Shown here in pieces: positions 1 to 9,088 of a stretch of 64,000 bases of DNA. Made by a program: the position numbers and the translations under genes. The notes under the pieces were generated by a model. The model was not told where the DNA came from. It saw only the letters and a program-made list of their open reading frames with translations, and made no database searches. The DNA is from Streptomyces phaeolivaceus (GTDB taxonomy: Bacteria; Actinomycetota; Actinomycetes; Streptomycetales; Streptomycetaceae), in contig NZ_CP045096.1 of the NCBI RefSeq assembly GCF_009184865.1, forward strand, positions 868,001-932,000, written 5' to 3'. Numbering within the stretch: the first letter of the stretch is position 1; every line of letters begins with the position of its first letter.

Positions 1-811
1 CGGCGGCTCAACGACCACGGCGCGTCGGTGGCCGCCGACCATCCGGGCCGCTTCGGTCTCTTCGCGACGCTGCCGAAGCCCGACCCGGTCGCGTCCGCCG
101 CCGAGGCCGCCCGCGCGCTGGACGAGCTGGGCGCGGACGGGGTCACGCTGCTGGCCAACGACCAGAGTGTCTATCTGGGCGCGCCGCGGCAGGACCGGCT
201 GTGGCGGGTCCTCGACGACCGTGCCGCCGTCGTCCTCGTCCACCCCGCCGACCTCCCGGGCCCGTCGGTCCCCGGTGTCCCGCCCTTCGCGGCGGACTTC
301 CTGCTCGACACGTCCCGGGCGGCCTTCCTGCTGGTCCGCAACAAGATCGTCCGCGACCACCCGCGCATCCGGTTCGTCCTCAGCCACGGCGGCGGTTTCC
401 TGCCGTACGCCTCCCACCGGATGGCCGCCGCGATCTCCGCCGGGACCGGCCGCAGCACCCTGGACGTCCTGGACGACTTCCGTGACATCTACTTCGACAC
501 GGCCCTGTCCTCCAGCCCGGCCGCCCTGCCCAGCCTGCTCGCCTTCGCCCGCCCCGGGCACGTCCTGTTCGGCGGCGACTGGCCGTTCGCCCCCACCACC
601 GCCGGGCAGTACTTCGCGACCGGCCTGGACAGGCGTCGACCCGGCCGCCCTCGCCGCGATCAACCGCGTCAACGCCGAGGCGCTCTTCCCCCGGCTGGCC
701 GCTGCCCCCGTCGCCCGGCGGAGCGTCCCGGTCCCGGTGCGGCTGCGGCGGGCCGCCCGGCGCCGGGCGGCCCGTCTGCTCTTCGCGCTGGTCCAGCCGG
801 GCTCCGGCTGA
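1..811 (+). pseudogene. Amidohydrolase (ACMSD-like), 5'-truncated by window, frameshifted
   Basis: The frame is open from the window edge, so the true start lies upstream. It encodes the C-terminal part of an amidohydrolase-2 family enzyme (metal-dependent decarboxylases and hydrolases related to ACMSD). Family landmarks visible are the His in VLVHPAD, the LSHGGGFLPY segment and the metal-site Asp in FGGDWPFAP. At about position 631 the frame breaks: frame 1 reads YFATGLD, and the expected continuation GVDPAALAAINRVNAEALF lies in frame 2. Removing the single A at 631 restores one continuous protein ending at 811. This is either a real one-base insertion or a sequencing error. The gene converges on the meta-cleavage operon, which suggests, by inference, a role in aromatic catabolism. 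Confidence 0.75.
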
Positions 812-827
812 GCCCCACCGGGGCGGG

Positions 828-1847
828 TCAGCCCCCGCTCTCCGCGCGGGCCACCAGGTCCAGCGCGACGTCCGTGATCATGTCCTCCTGGCCGCCGACC
901 ATCCCGCGCCGGCCGACCTCGACGAGGATCGTGCGGGTGTCGAGGCCGTACCGGGCGGCGGCCGTCTCCGCGTGCCGGAGGAAGCTGGAGTAGACACCCG
1001 CGTAGCCGAGGCTCAGGGTCTCGCGGTCGACACGCACCTCACGGTCCTGGAGGGGACGTACGAGGTCGTCGGCGGCGTCCATCAGCGGGAACAGGTCGCA
1101 GGCGTGCTTCCAGCCCATCAGGTCGGCGACCGCCACGAACGCCTCCAGCGGGCAGTTGCCCGCCCCGGCCCCCTGCCCGGCGAGGGAGGCGTCGACACGT
1201 ACGGCACCGCTCTCGACCGCGACGACGGTGTTGGCCACACCGAGGGCGAGGTTGTGGTGGGCGTGGATGCCCAGCTCGGTGGCCGGGTCGAGGACGTCGC
1301 GGTAGGCGCGGAACCGGTCGCGTACGCCGTCCATGGTGAGCCGGCCGCCGGAGTCGGTGACATAGACGCAGTGGGCGCCGTAGGACTCCATCAGCTTGGC
1401 CTGGCGGGCCAGTTCGGCGGGTTCGGCCAGGTGGGACATCATCAGGAACCCGGCGACGTCCATGCCCAGGTCGCGGGCGGCGGAGATGTGCTGGGCGGAG
1501 ATGTCGGCCTCGGTGCAGTGGGTGGCGACCCGGACGCTGCGGATGCCGAGGGTGTACGCCTGCCGCAGATCGTGCAGGGTGCCGATGCCGGGGAGCAGCA
1601 GGGTCGTGGGCACCGCCCGCGCCGTGGCGCCGACGACGGCCTCGATCCACTCCCAGTCGGTGTGGGCGCCGACGCCGTAGTTGACGCTGGAGCCCGCCAG
1701 GCCGTCGCCGTGCGCGATCTCGATGGCGGCCACGCCCGCCGCGTCCAGGGCGGCGGCGATCGTGCGGGCCTGGTCGACGGTGTAGCGGTGCCGGACGGCG
1801 TGCATACCGTCCCGCAGGGTCACGTCCTGGACGTACAGACGGGTCAT
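828..1847 (-). CDS. dmpG: 4-hydroxy-2-oxovalerate aldolase
   Basis: 339 residues, normal for the family. It cleaves 4-hydroxy-2-oxovalerate to pyruvate and acetaldehyde in the cytoplasm, as the last step of meta-cleavage pathways, and channels acetaldehyde to the partner dehydrogenase. Visible motifs are [13 protein letters not shown] near the N-terminus (catalytic Arg and metal Asp), the metal-binding [11 protein letters not shown], and [14 protein letters not shown]. The ATG at 1847 overlaps the stop of the dehydrogenase gene in an ATGA arrangement, so translation is probably coupled. It is the last gene of a three-gene operon. Longer upstream in-frame sequence on this strand belongs to the neighbouring gene in another frame. 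Confidence 0.95.
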   Translation of the reverse strand: MTRLYVQDVTLRDGMHAVRHRYTVDQARTIAAALDAAGVAAIEIAHGDGLAGSSVNYGVGAHTDWEWIEAVVGATARAVPTTLLLPGIGTLHDLRQAYTLGIRSVRVATHCTEADISAQHISAARDLGMDVAGFLMMSHLAEPAELARQAKLMESYGAHCVYVTDSGGRLTMDGVRDRFRAYRDVLDPATELGIHAHHNLALGVANTVVAVESGAVRVDASLAGQGAGAGNCPLEAFVAVADLMGWKHACDLFPLMDAADDLVRPLQDREVRVDRETLSLGYAGVYSSFLRHAETAAARYGLDTRTILVEVGRRGMVGGQEDMITDVALDLVARAESGG

Positions 1848-2782
1848 CGGGCTGCCACCTCCGCGGCACGGTGGGCGGCCATGCGCTCGGCGGTGCGCAG
1901 CGCGGCCGAGGTCATGATGTCGAGGTTTCCGGCGTAGGCCGGGAGATAGTGCGCGGCTCCCTCCACTTCGAGGAAGACGGACACCTTGAGCGCCTCGCCC
2001 GCGCCGGGGGCGAGGGCGCACAGCGGGTCGTCGGCCGGTACGCGCTCGAACTGGACCTTCTGCTTGAGGCGGTAGCCGGGGACGTACGCCCGCACGCGGC
2101 CGACCATCTCCTCGACGGACGCGGCGACCTCCTCGGTGGCGCAGTCGGAGACCAGGCAGTGCACGGTGTCCCGCATGATCAGCGGGGGTTCGGCCGGGTT
2201 GAGGACGATGATCGCCTTGCCGCGTGCGGCGCCGCCGACCCGCTCGATGGCCGAGGAGGTGGTCTCGGTGAACTCGTCGATGTTCGCCCGGGTGCCGGGG
2301 CCCGCCGAGCGGGAGGCGATGGAGGCGATGATCTCGCCGTAGTGGACCGGGGTGACCGCGTTGACGGCGGCGACGACCGGGATGGTGGCCTGGCCGCCGC
2401 AGGTGACCATGTTGACGTTGGGGGCGCCGAGGTGGGCGTCGCCGTTGACGGGCGGGACGACGTACGGGCCGAGGGCGGCCGGGGTGAGGTCGACGAGGGT
2501 GCGGCCGAGGGGGCGCAGCACCTCGTCGTGGTGGCGGTGGGCGCCGGCCGAGGTGGCGTCGAAGACGATCTCGACGTCGGCGAACTCGTCCAGCCCCACC
2601 AGCCCCTCGACGCCCTCGTGGGTGGTGGCGACCTTGAGGCGGCGGGCGCGGGCCAGGCCGTCGGAGGCCGGGTCGATCCCGGCCAGCGCGGCGATCTCCA
2701 GGCTCTCCGACAGCCGCAGGATCTTGATCATCAGGTCGGTGCCGATGTTGCCGGAGCCGATGACGGCGACCTTGGTGCTCAC
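1844..2782 (-). CDS. dmpF: Acetaldehyde dehydrogenase (acylating)
   Basis: 312 residues. It oxidises acetaldehyde from the aldolase to acetyl-CoA using NAD and CoA, normally as a complex with that aldolase. The N-terminal Rossmann motif is [11 protein letters not shown] and the catalytic cysteine lies in [12 protein letters not shown]. The GTG start at 2782 overlaps the hydratase stop (GTGA), and its own stop overlaps the aldolase start (ATGA), so the three genes are tightly coupled. The same frame is open far upstream, but that part is antisense or out-of-frame sequence of the hydratase gene and has no homology to the family. Confidence 0.95.
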   Translation of the reverse strand: MSTKVAVIGSGNIGTDLMIKILRLSESLEIAALAGIDPASDGLARARRLKVATTHEGVEGLVGLDEFADVEIVFDATSAGAHRHHDEVLRPLGRTLVDLTPAALGPYVVPPVNGDAHLGAPNVNMVTCGGQATIPVVAAVNAVTPVHYGEIIASIASRSAGPGTRANIDEFTETTSSAIERVGGAARGKAIIVLNPAEPPLIMRDTVHCLVSDCATEEVAASVEEMVGRVRAYVPGYRLKQKVQFERVPADDPLCALAPGAGEALKVSVFLEVEGAAHYLPAYAGNLDIMTSAALRTAERMAAHRAAEVAAR

Positions 2783-3591
2783 TGATCGGCCCCTTCCGCG
2801 AACCGGACCCGTACGGAACCCAGGTCCGCGATGTGGGCCTCGAACAGGTCTCCCGGTGCGGCGGGCGCCATCGGGCCCAGGGCGCCGGTCAGCACCAGGT
2901 CGCCGGCGCGCAGCGGATCGCCCCGCTCGGCGAGCGCCGAGGCCAGCCACACCGCCGCGTTCAGCGGGCTGCCGAGACAGGCCGCGCCGGTGCCCTCGGA
3001 GACGGTCTCGCCGTCGCGCCGCATGGTCATCGTCACGGCCCGCAGGTCCACGGCGGTGAGCGGGACGGGGGTGGCGCCGAGGACGTACAGACCGCAGGAG
3101 GCGTTGTCGGCGACGGTGTCGACGAGGGAGATGTCCCAGCCGCGCACCCGGCTGTCGACGATCTCCAGCGCGGGCAGCGCGAAGTCGACCGCGCGCAGCA
3201 CGTCGACGACGGTGCATTCGCGGTGCGGCAGATCGCGGCCGAGGACGAGCGCGACCTCGGCCTCCACCTTGGGCTGGAGCAGCCGCCCGGCGGGCACCTC
3301 GCCACCGTCCGGCACGGCCATGTCGGCGAACAGCGCGCCGAAGTCCGGCTGATCCACGCCGAGTTGCCGCTGCACGACGGCGGAGGTCAGGCCGATCTTG
3401 CGGCCGACGATCCGGCGGCCGGTGTCCTCGGCGCGTCGTACGTTCAGCTGCTGGACGGCGTACGCGGTCGCGAGGTCGCCGCCGCCGTCGAAGAGGTCGC
3501 GCACGGGCGGGCAGGGGACCCCGGTACGGGTGGCCTCGGCCAGCAGGTCGGCGGCCTTGACCACGGCCGATGGGTCGAGAGCGGGCGTCAC
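2779..3591 (-). CDS. 2-keto-4-pentenoate hydratase
   Basis: 270 residues of the fumarylacetoacetate-hydrolase-like hydratase family (MhpD/HpaH/TesE type). It adds water to 2-hydroxypenta-2,4-dienoate to give 4-hydroxy-2-oxovalerate, feeding the two downstream enzymes. Family features seen are [17 protein letters not shown], the acidic metal-binding run [14 protein letters not shown], and the C-terminal [19 protein letters not shown]. The GTG at 3591 is preferred because a GGAGG ribosome site lies 5 bases upstream; an earlier in-frame start at 3645 would have no such site. It is the first gene of the operon and is divergent from an IclR regulator. Confidence 0.93.
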   Translation of the reverse strand: MTPALDPSAVVKAADLLAEATRTGVPCPPVRDLFDGGGDLATAYAVQQLNVRRAEDTGRRIVGRKIGLTSAVVQRQLGVDQPDFGALFADMAVPDGGEVPAGRLLQPKVEAEVALVLGRDLPHRECTVVDVLRAVDFALPALEIVDSRVRGWDISLVDTVADNASCGLYVLGATPVPLTAVDLRAVTMTMRRDGETVSEGTGAACLGSPLNAAVWLASALAERGDPLRAGDLVLTGALGPMAPAAPGDLFEAHIADLGSVRVRFAEGADQ

Positions 3592-3669
3592 GGTTGCCTC
3601 CGGGAGAGAGAAGCGGTGCGGTGGATACAGGACCGATATAGACATCGGGCCCGGAAGAGCACAAACTTT

Positions 3670-3686
3670 GTTCCGTGGTACGGAAC
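3670..3686. promoter_or_regulatory. Inverted repeat, likely IclR operator
   Basis: Perfect inverted repeat GTTCCG-TGGTA-CGGAAC in the divergent intergenic region. Its shape (TTCCG and CGGAA half sites) is like operators of actinobacterial IclR-family regulators. It covers the GTG at 3675. A weaker inverted repeat, CCGAT-N6-ATCGG, lies at 3633-3648. Operator function is inferred. Confidence 0.5.
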
Positions 3687-4424
3687 AGTGAGACCGGCAG
3701 CATGCTGGAAAAGGCGACGATCATCCTGGAATGCTTCAGTCCCAGCGGTGGTCCGTTCCGTTTGTCGGAACTGGCGGAGCTGACCGGTCTGCCCAAGCCC
3801 ACCGTGCACCGGCTGGGCGCGGACCTCGTACGGCTGGGCTGGCTGGAGCGCACGGGCCCGCGGTACCGGCTCGGCGCGAAACTGTTCGAGCTCGGGTCGC
3901 TGGTGCCGCACCGGCTCGATCTGCGCGAGACGGCGCTGCCGTTCCTCCAGGACCTGTTCGAGGCCACCCGGGAGACCGTGCATCTCGGTGTCCGTGAGGG
4001 CCTGGACGTGGTCTATCTGGAACGCATCCACGGCCATGAGGCCCTGCGGCTGCCCTCCCGCATCGGCGGCAGCCTCCCGCTGAGCTGCACCGGGGTCGGC
4101 AAGGCGCTGCTGGCCTTCTCCGGCGCCGAGTTGACCGAGGAGGTGCTGTCACGGCCGCTGCCGAGCCTCACTCCGTACTCGATGACCGACCCGGCGCGGC
4201 TGCGGATGGCCCTGGAGAAGATCCAGGTCTCGGGGCTTGCCTACGAGGAGCAGGAGGCCGCGCTCGGCGTGAGTTGCATCGCGGCCCCGGTCTTCGCCGG
4301 CGGCACCACGGTCGCCGCCCTCTCGGTGGCCGTCCCGCTCACCCGCTTCAGCCCCGCCCAACTGGCCCCGGCGGTACGGACGGCGGCCCTGGGTCTGTCC
4401 CGGGTGCTGCGGCGGAGCGGCTGA
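3675..4424 (+). CDS. IclR-family transcriptional regulator
   Basis: 249 residues from GTG 3675, or 240 from ATG 3702. The second is quite possible because 3675 lies inside the inverted repeat and lacks a ribosome site. An N-terminal winged helix ([18 protein letters not shown]) is followed by the IclR effector domain, with the typical [12 protein letters not shown] and a C-terminal [10 protein letters not shown] segment. Divergent from the hydratase-dehydrogenase-aldolase operon, it is the obvious local regulator, probably answering to an aromatic intermediate and controlling its own promoter. The effector cannot be told from sequence. Confidence 0.92.
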   Translation: MVRNSETGSMLEKATIILECFSPSGGPFRLSELAELTGLPKPTVHRLGADLVRLGWLERTGPRYRLGAKLFELGSLVPHRLDLRETALPFLQDLFEATRETVHLGVREGLDVVYLERIHGHEALRLPSRIGGSLPLSCTGVGKALLAFSGAELTEEVLSRPLPSLTPYSMTDPARLRMALEKIQVSGLAYEEQEAALGVSCIAAPVFAGGTTVAALSVAVPLTRFSPAQLAPAVRTAALGLSRVLRRSG

Positions 4425-4490
4425 GCCGCCACCCTGCCCGGTGTCGATCGAGACCGTATCGGGCGAGCGCACGCCGGTAGTGTGGGCCGT

Positions 4491-4979
4491 ATGACCTCCG
4501 ACGTTCCCCAGGGAGCCACCGCCGCGCGGGCCACCGATCGCCCCGGGGACGGATCGCCGTTCGCGCTCGGTCTGTTGCTGCGCCGGGCGCACTGGCGGGC
4601 GGCGACGGTGATGACGGAGGCGCTCCGGCCGCTCGGTGTGGAGCTGCGGCACTTCGCCGTGCTGATCGAGCTGGTCAACCACGGGCCCACGGTCCAGCGG
4701 GACCTGGTGGCGGCGACAGGGTCGGACAAGGCCGGGATCATGCGGATCGTGGACGACCTGGAGCGCCGGGGGCTGGCCGTCCGCAAGGCCGTTCCGGGCG
4801 ACCGGCGGGCACGGGCGGTGGAGATCACCCCGCGTGGACTGGAGCTGTTCGACGCGGCGCACGAGGCGGCGGAGCCGCTGGCCGAGCGCCTGGTCGCCGA
4901 CCTGGCGCCCGACGAGCCCGCGCGACTGATGGAGCTGCTGACCCGGGTCGCCCACCCCGTGGACGACACCACCGGGTGA
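4491..4979 (+). CDS. MarR-family transcriptional regulator
   Basis: 162 residues. The central winged-helix domain has the MarR pattern: an N-terminal helix (LGLLLRRAHWRAATVMTEAL), the recognition part TGSDKAGIMRIVDDLERRGL, and the wing KAVPGDRRARAVEITPRG. A TAGTGT -10-like box ends 7 bases before ATG 4491 and there is no ribosome site, so the message is probably leaderless; GTG 4482 would lie inside that box. The last codons run into a large perfect palindrome that can act as terminator. Ligand and targets are unknown. Confidence 0.9.
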   Translation: MTSDVPQGATAARATDRPGDGSPFALGLLLRRAHWRAATVMTEALRPLGVELRHFAVLIELVNHGPTVQRDLVAATGSDKAGIMRIVDDLERRGLAVRKAVPGDRRARAVEITPRGLELFDAAHEAAEPLAERLVADLAPDEPARLMELLTRVAHPVDDTTG

Positions 4980-5009
4980 CATCCCGCCCCGGGGCGGGAT
5001 GTCACCCGG
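4972..5009. terminator. 38-bp perfect palindrome between convergent genes
   Basis: Two 19-base arms with no spacer, CCGGGTGACATCCCGCCCC followed by its exact reverse complement, starting inside the last codons of the MarR gene. It is placed to end transcription from both sides (MarR from the left, the chimeric ORF from the right). There is no T-run, as is usual in Streptomyces. Confidence 0.75.
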
Positions 5010-5024
5010 CCCCGGGGGCCGGGG

Positions 5025-5645
5025 TCACGCCGACAGGCGCTCCACGAGTTCGCCGGCCTTGAGGGCCGCGTCCTCGAAGGCGCGCTTGCGGGAGTCCTCG
5101 AAGAGGGGGATCAGCTCGGCCATGGCCGGGTTGCGGGGTGCCAGGGTGAGTTCCGGGACGATGAAGTCGAGCTCCATGCCCAGGGTGCGGTGGAGGACGG
5201 CCTCCAGATAGTTCCGTACGAACTCGAAGCCCTCGCGCGGGGTGCCCGGCGCGTAGGAGCCACCGCGGCTGGCGACCAGGATCGTCTTGTCGCAGCCGCC
5301 GAGGAGCACCACCCCGTCGATGGGGTTGGCCCGCAGCATCTCCTCCGTGGCCATCGCGGCCATGTTCCGCCAGAGCATCGCGGTGGGCCGTACGTTCGTC
5401 TCGCCCAGCGACACCACCGGCAGGTCCAGCGGGATGCCGCCCGCCTCGTACACGCCGTTGCGGACCGAGGCCGCGACCTCGTCCAGATGCGCGTTGCACG
5501 GGGTCAGATCCGAGGCGGTGTTGGCGAGGGCGATCTGCGGCCGACCCGTGAAGGCGTCGCCCGGCACGCCCCGCCGCATCCACGCCCGGTGGATATAGGC
5601 GTTGCGGTCCTGTCCCCCGTACCACTGCGCACTGCGGAGCGTCAC
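5025..5645 (-). CDS. Chimeric ORF: IlvD/Edd N-terminus fused to FMN azoreductase C-terminus
   Basis: 206 residues from GTG 5645, with GGAAGGGG upstream. Residues 1-120 match the N-terminal part of IlvD/Edd dehydratases, including the iron-sulfur cysteine in DLTPCNAHL and the SLGETNVRPTAML and LLGGCDKT motifs. From about residue 121 the protein instead matches the C-terminal third of FMN-dependent NADH-azoreductases (ILVASRGGSYAPGTP, FVPELTLAP-like segment, DSRKRAFEDAALKAGELVERL-like end). Neither half is a complete enzyme: the dehydratase lacks most of its body and the azoreductase lacks its FMN-binding N-terminus. The seam is near 5283-5288. I read it as an in-frame deletion scar between two neighbouring genes, probably non-functional. 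An IclR gene is divergent. Confidence 0.8.
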   Translation of the reverse strand: MTLRSAQWYGGQDRNAYIHRAWMRRGVPGDAFTGRPQIALANTASDLTPCNAHLDEVAASVRNGVYEAGGIPLDLPVVSLGETNVRPTAMLWRNMAAMATEEMLRANPIDGVVLLGGCDKTILVASRGGSYAPGTPREGFEFVRNYLEAVLHRTLGMELDFIVPELTLAPRNPAMAELIPLFEDSRKRAFEDAALKAGELVERLSA

Positions 5646-5654
5646 CGGAGCCCC

Positions 5655-5683
5655 TTCCGACTATCGGTACGGCGGTCTACAGT
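5655..5683 (+). promoter_or_regulatory. Predicted sigma-70-type promoter for IclR gene
   Basis: TTCCGA at 5655-5660 and TACAGT at 5678-5683, separated by 17 bases. The ATG of the IclR gene is 10 bases beyond the -10 box and no ribosome site is seen, so the transcript may be leaderless or nearly so. Confidence 0.45.
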
Positions 5684-5693
5684 CTGGAACGCG

Positions 5694-6527
5694 ATGAGGC
5701 AGCTGAAGCATACGCAGGCGCACGAAAGATCGACAGACCTCGGCGAGGCCGGCCCAACGGGCGCCGGGGGCGGCCGACTTGTGGGGTCGGACCGGGTGCT
5801 CGCGGTCCTCAAGGCACTGGCCCGCCACCCCGGCGGGGTGGGTCTGGAGGAGCTGACCCGGGCGATCGGCAGCCCCAAGCCGACCGTGCACCGGGCGCTC
5901 GGGGCGCTGCGCCGGGCCGGGCTCGCCGACCAGGACGTGCGGGGCCGCTACGGACTCGGGGACGAGTTCCTGCGGATGGCCTTCGCCCATCACGAGGCAC
6001 GGCCCGAACATCTCCGGGTCCGGCCGGTGCTGGAGGCGCTGGCCCACCGGTTCGGTGAGACCGCGCACTACGCGGTGCTCGACGGCCACGAGGTCGTCTA
6101 CCGCGCGAAGGTCGACCCGCCCGCCGGCGCGGTCCGGCTCACGTCGACGATCGGCGGGCGCAACCCCGCCCACAGCACCGCCGTCGGAAAGCTGCTGCTC
6201 GCCGGGCGGTTGGGGACCCTCGCGGAGGTCGAGGCGTGGATCGGCACCGCTCCCCCGGCACGCCGCACACCGCGGACCCTGTGCACGGCCGCCGGTCTGC
6301 ACCGTGAACTGACGGCCACGGCCGCACAGGGCTACGCCTGCGACGACCAGGAGAACGAGACCGGGGTCAACTGCCTCGCCCTGCCCGTGTTCCTCACCTC
6401 GCCGACGATGCCCTCCGGGGCGGTCAGCGTCAGCGCGCTGGCCTACCGGACGCCGCTGACCGTCCTGGTCGACGCGCTCGACGAGATCCGCGCGCTCCTC
6501 GGGCGCCTCGGCGAGCCGTACCGCTGA
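5694..6527 (+). CDS. IclR-family transcriptional regulator
   Basis: 277 residues from ATG 5694. The frame is open further upstream, but that part is antisense to the chimeric ORF. The winged helix is LEELTRAIGSPKPTVHRALGAL and the effector domain contains NPAHSTAVGKLLLAG and ETGVNCLALPVF, both typical of IclR. It is divergent from the IlvD-derived remnant and followed by a zinc alcohol dehydrogenase. This order suggests a former sugar-acid or polyol catabolic locus (IlvD/Edd enzymes include sugar-acid dehydratases), but that reading is inference. Confidence 0.9.
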   Translation: MRQLKHTQAHERSTDLGEAGPTGAGGGRLVGSDRVLAVLKALARHPGGVGLEELTRAIGSPKPTVHRALGALRRAGLADQDVRGRYGLGDEFLRMAFAHHEARPEHLRVRPVLEALAHRFGETAHYAVLDGHEVVYRAKVDPPAGAVRLTSTIGGRNPAHSTAVGKLLLAGRLGTLAEVEAWIGTAPPARRTPRTLCTAAGLHRELTATAAQGYACDDQENETGVNCLALPVFLTSPTMPSGAVSVSALAYRTPLTVLVDALDEIRALLGRLGEPYR

Positions 6528-6648
6528 CGACGTCCCGCCCGGCCACCCGCCCCCGCTGCGACGCACCGCCCCCGAACCGGCCCGCCGATCCCGAACCGGT
6601 CCCCAACCGGCCCTGAAACGGCCCTGACCCGCCTCTGGAGAACGACCC

Positions 6649-7680
6649 GTGAACGTCATGCGCGCCTTCGTCCTCACCGCCCCCGGCGCCTACGAGGTCC
6701 AGGAGCTGCCGGCGCCGGTCGCCGGGGCCGGTGAGGTCGTCGTCGAGGTGGAGCGGGTCGGGGTGTGCGGCACCGATCTGGAGTTCTTCCACGGCACGAT
6801 GGCCTACCTCCACCAGGGGCACGCCGCCTATCCGATGCGGCTCGGCCACGAGTGGGCCGGGCGGGTGTCGGCGGTCGGTGACGGGGTGGACCCCGGCTGG
6901 GTCGGCCGGCGCGTCATGGGCGACACGATGCTCGGGTGCGGTGGGTGCCGCCGCTGTCTCCGGGGCGACCAGCATGTGTGCGAGCGGCGGCGGGAGGTGG
7001 GCATCCGCGGGGGTCTGGCCGGTGCCCTGGCCGAGCGGCTCGCCGTGCCCGTCTCCTCCCTGCACGCCCTGCCGGACTCCGTCGACGCGGCGCTCGGCGC
7101 GCTCGTGGAACCGGGCGGCAACGCCCTGCGGGCGGCGCGGGCCGCGGCGACCCGGCCGGGGGACCGCGCCCTGGTCCTGGGTCCGGGGACGATCGGGCTT
7201 CTGGTGGCGCTGTTCCTCCGGGCCGCCGGGGCGGAGGTGCACCTCATGGGTCGGACCGCCGGGTCCCTCGCCTTCGCCCGCGAGCTGGGCTTCGCGCACA
7301 CCTGGACGGAGGACTCCGTCCCCGGCCTCCCCTTCGACGCGGTCGTGGACGCCACCAACGCCGGTCATCTGCCGGGCAGCGCGCTGGAGTCGGTGGAGCC
7401 CGGGGGCCGTGTCGTGTACATCGGGCTGGCGGCCGGGCCCAGCCGGATCGACACCCGCGCGCTCGTCCTCAAGGACGTCACGGCCGTCGGTGTCCTCTCC
7501 GCCTCCCCCGGCCTCGCCGCCACGATCCAGGCGTACGCCGACGGGGTCGTGGACCCCCGGCCCCTGGTCGCCGCCACGGTCACCCTCGACGAGGTCGGCC
7601 CGGTACTCGCCGGTGCGCGCCCGGCCGGGGCGGGGGCCGGACCGAAGATCCATGTGGCCCCCGGCCGGGGCGCGGGCTGA
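6649..7680 (+). CDS. Zinc-dependent alcohol dehydrogenase (MDR family)
   Basis: 343 residues from GTG 6649, preceded by a GGAGA site. It is a medium-chain NAD(P)-dependent dehydrogenase of the threonine/sorbitol dehydrogenase type. Catalytic zinc ligands are Cys40 (GVCGTD) and His67-Glu68 (LGHEWAG). The structural zinc site is Cys97, 100, 103 and 111 in CGGCRRCLRGDQHVC. The Rossmann glycines are in VLGPGTIGLLVAL. It lies 121 bases after the IclR gene on the same strand and may be its target. Substrate is not predictable; sugar alcohols or sugar-acid intermediates fit the context. Confidence 0.9.
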   Translation: MNVMRAFVLTAPGAYEVQELPAPVAGAGEVVVEVERVGVCGTDLEFFHGTMAYLHQGHAAYPMRLGHEWAGRVSAVGDGVDPGWVGRRVMGDTMLGCGGCRRCLRGDQHVCERRREVGIRGGLAGALAERLAVPVSSLHALPDSVDAALGALVEPGGNALRAARAAATRPGDRALVLGPGTIGLLVALFLRAAGAEVHLMGRTAGSLAFARELGFAHTWTEDSVPGLPFDAVVDATNAGHLPGSALESVEPGGRVVYIGLAAGPSRIDTRALVLKDVTAVGVLSASPGLAATIQAYADGVVDPRPLVAATVTLDEVGPVLAGARPAGAGAGPKIHVAPGRGAG

Positions 7681-7688
7681 GATCGGCA

Positions 7689-7850
7689 GCGGGCCCGGTG
7701 GGGGCTGGTCGCGCAGTTTCCCCGCGCCCCTGAAGGACCAGGCCCTGCGGGCCTGGAAGACGACGGCCGGGCGGGGTGAGAAGCACGGGGCGCGGCCCCG
7801 GCTTTTCAGGGGCGCGGGGAACTGCGCGAGAAGCCCCACCGGGCCGCACC
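7689..7850. repeat. Long inverted repeat, Streptomyces intergenic element, copy 1
   Basis: Left arm 7689-7735 and right arm 7803-7850 are near-perfect reverse complements built round GCGCAGTTCCCCGCGCCCC and CCGGTGGGGCT, with a loop of about 67 bases that itself holds a small hairpin (CAGGCCCTGCGGGCCTG). A second copy lies at 52110-52222. The family is common in Streptomyces intergenic regions; it sits just after a stop codon, so it may act as a terminator or RNA stabiliser. Confidence 0.8.
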
Positions 7851-7946
7851 CGACAACACACCCCTGCCACAGGCAACCCGGCTCGCGGAGCCCCACCGGC
7901 GGGGCGGTTACCGTACGGGGAGATCACGAGCCGCCCAGGAGTGCGC

Positions 7947-9080
7947 ATGGCCGCCAGCCGCCGGAAGAGAGCCGTCGAGGGTGACGACACCTTCGGGGCC
8001 ATCGAGCCACCCCACAATGCCGAGCTGATCCTCGGTGTACTGGCGGTCACGGCGCTGGTGGAGGCGCTCGGGGTGCTCTCCGGCTCCGAAGTGTGGCTGC
8101 TCGGACTGCTGGTGTTCCTGCCGGGCACGGCGTCCGCGCTGTGCACCGTACGGCAGACCGCGTTCGTCGCCGCGTGGACCACGCTCGTCGTCACCACCAC
8201 GGCTGTCGTGCGGGACGTGGACGCGGACCGGTGGCTCGACCGGCTCCTGCTGGTGCTGCTGACCCTCACCCTGGGCGTGGCCTCGGTGTACGCCTGTCAC
8301 CGGCGGATCGGGCGCGAGCACGAGATGTTCCGGCTGCGCTCCACGGCCGCCGCGATGCAGCGGCACATCCTCCACCCGCTGCCCCTCCTCACCGACGACG
8401 TCCTGGTGAACGGGATCTACGAGCCCCTCCAGGAGGACCGGCTCGTCGGCGGCGACATCTACGACGTGGTCGCCTCGCCCTGGGGTGCCCGGGTGCTGAT
8501 CGGTGACGTCCAGGGCAAGGGACTGGCGGCCGTGGGCGCCGCGTTCGCCGTCATCGGCGCCTTCCGTGAGGCCGCTCATCGTGAGCCCACGCTCACCGCG
8601 CTCGCCGACGCCCTGGACGCGGCCGTCGTCCGCCACAACTCCTACGCCGAGAACACCGGCGACGACGAGCGTTTCGTCACCGCCCTGGTGGTCGGCATCG
8701 ACGCGCTGACCGACGAGGCGCAGGCCGTCAACTGCGGGCACATCCCGCCGCATGTGCTGCACGAGGGGGCGGTCACCTCGGCGGAGCTGGACTCCGGGGT
8801 CCCGCTGGGGCTCGCCGAGCTGGCGGTCGAACCGACGACCGTGGGCTGGTTCGCGTTCCCGGAGGGCGCGACGCTGCTGCTGAGCACCGACGGTCTGACC
8901 GAGACCCGCGCCGCCGACGGCACGTTCTACCCGGTCGACGAACGCCTCGCCAAGCACCTCGACCTCTCCCCCACCGAGCTGCCCCGGGCCCTGTACGAGG
9001 ACGCCCGCGCGTACGCGGGCGGCGGCGGCCCGCACGACGACGTGGCCATCCTGACGGTCCGCCGCTCACCGCGTCACTGA
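7947..9080 (+). CDS. Membrane PP2C/SpoIIE-type protein phosphatase
   Basis: 377 residues from ATG 7947, with AGGAG 5 bases upstream. About four hydrophobic segments fill residues 25-125, then comes a SpoIIE/RsbU-like serine phosphatase domain. The metal-site motifs are RLVGGDIYDVV, LIGDVQGKGL, QAVNCGH, LLLSTDGLTETR and the final HDDVAILTV. Such membrane phosphatases usually dephosphorylate anti-anti-sigma factors in partner-switching cascades. No kinase or STAS partner is adjacent. A paralogue with the same layout lies at 46295-47530. The long inverted repeat lies between it and the upstream dehydrogenase, suggesting a separate transcript. Confidence 0.9.
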   Translation: MAASRRKRAVEGDDTFGAIEPPHNAELILGVLAVTALVEALGVLSGSEVWLLGLLVFLPGTASALCTVRQTAFVAAWTTLVVTTTAVVRDVDADRWLDRLLLVLLTLTLGVASVYACHRRIGREHEMFRLRSTAAAMQRHILHPLPLLTDDVLVNGIYEPLQEDRLVGGDIYDVVASPWGARVLIGDVQGKGLAAVGAAFAVIGAFREAAHREPTLTALADALDAAVVRHNSYAENTGDDERFVTALVVGIDALTDEAQAVNCGHIPPHVLHEGAVTSAELDSGVPLGLAELAVEPTTVGWFAFPEGATLLLSTDGLTETRAADGTFYPVDERLAKHLDLSPTELPRALYEDARAYAGGGGPHDDVAILTVRRSPRH

Positions 9081-9088
9081 ACCGGTAC

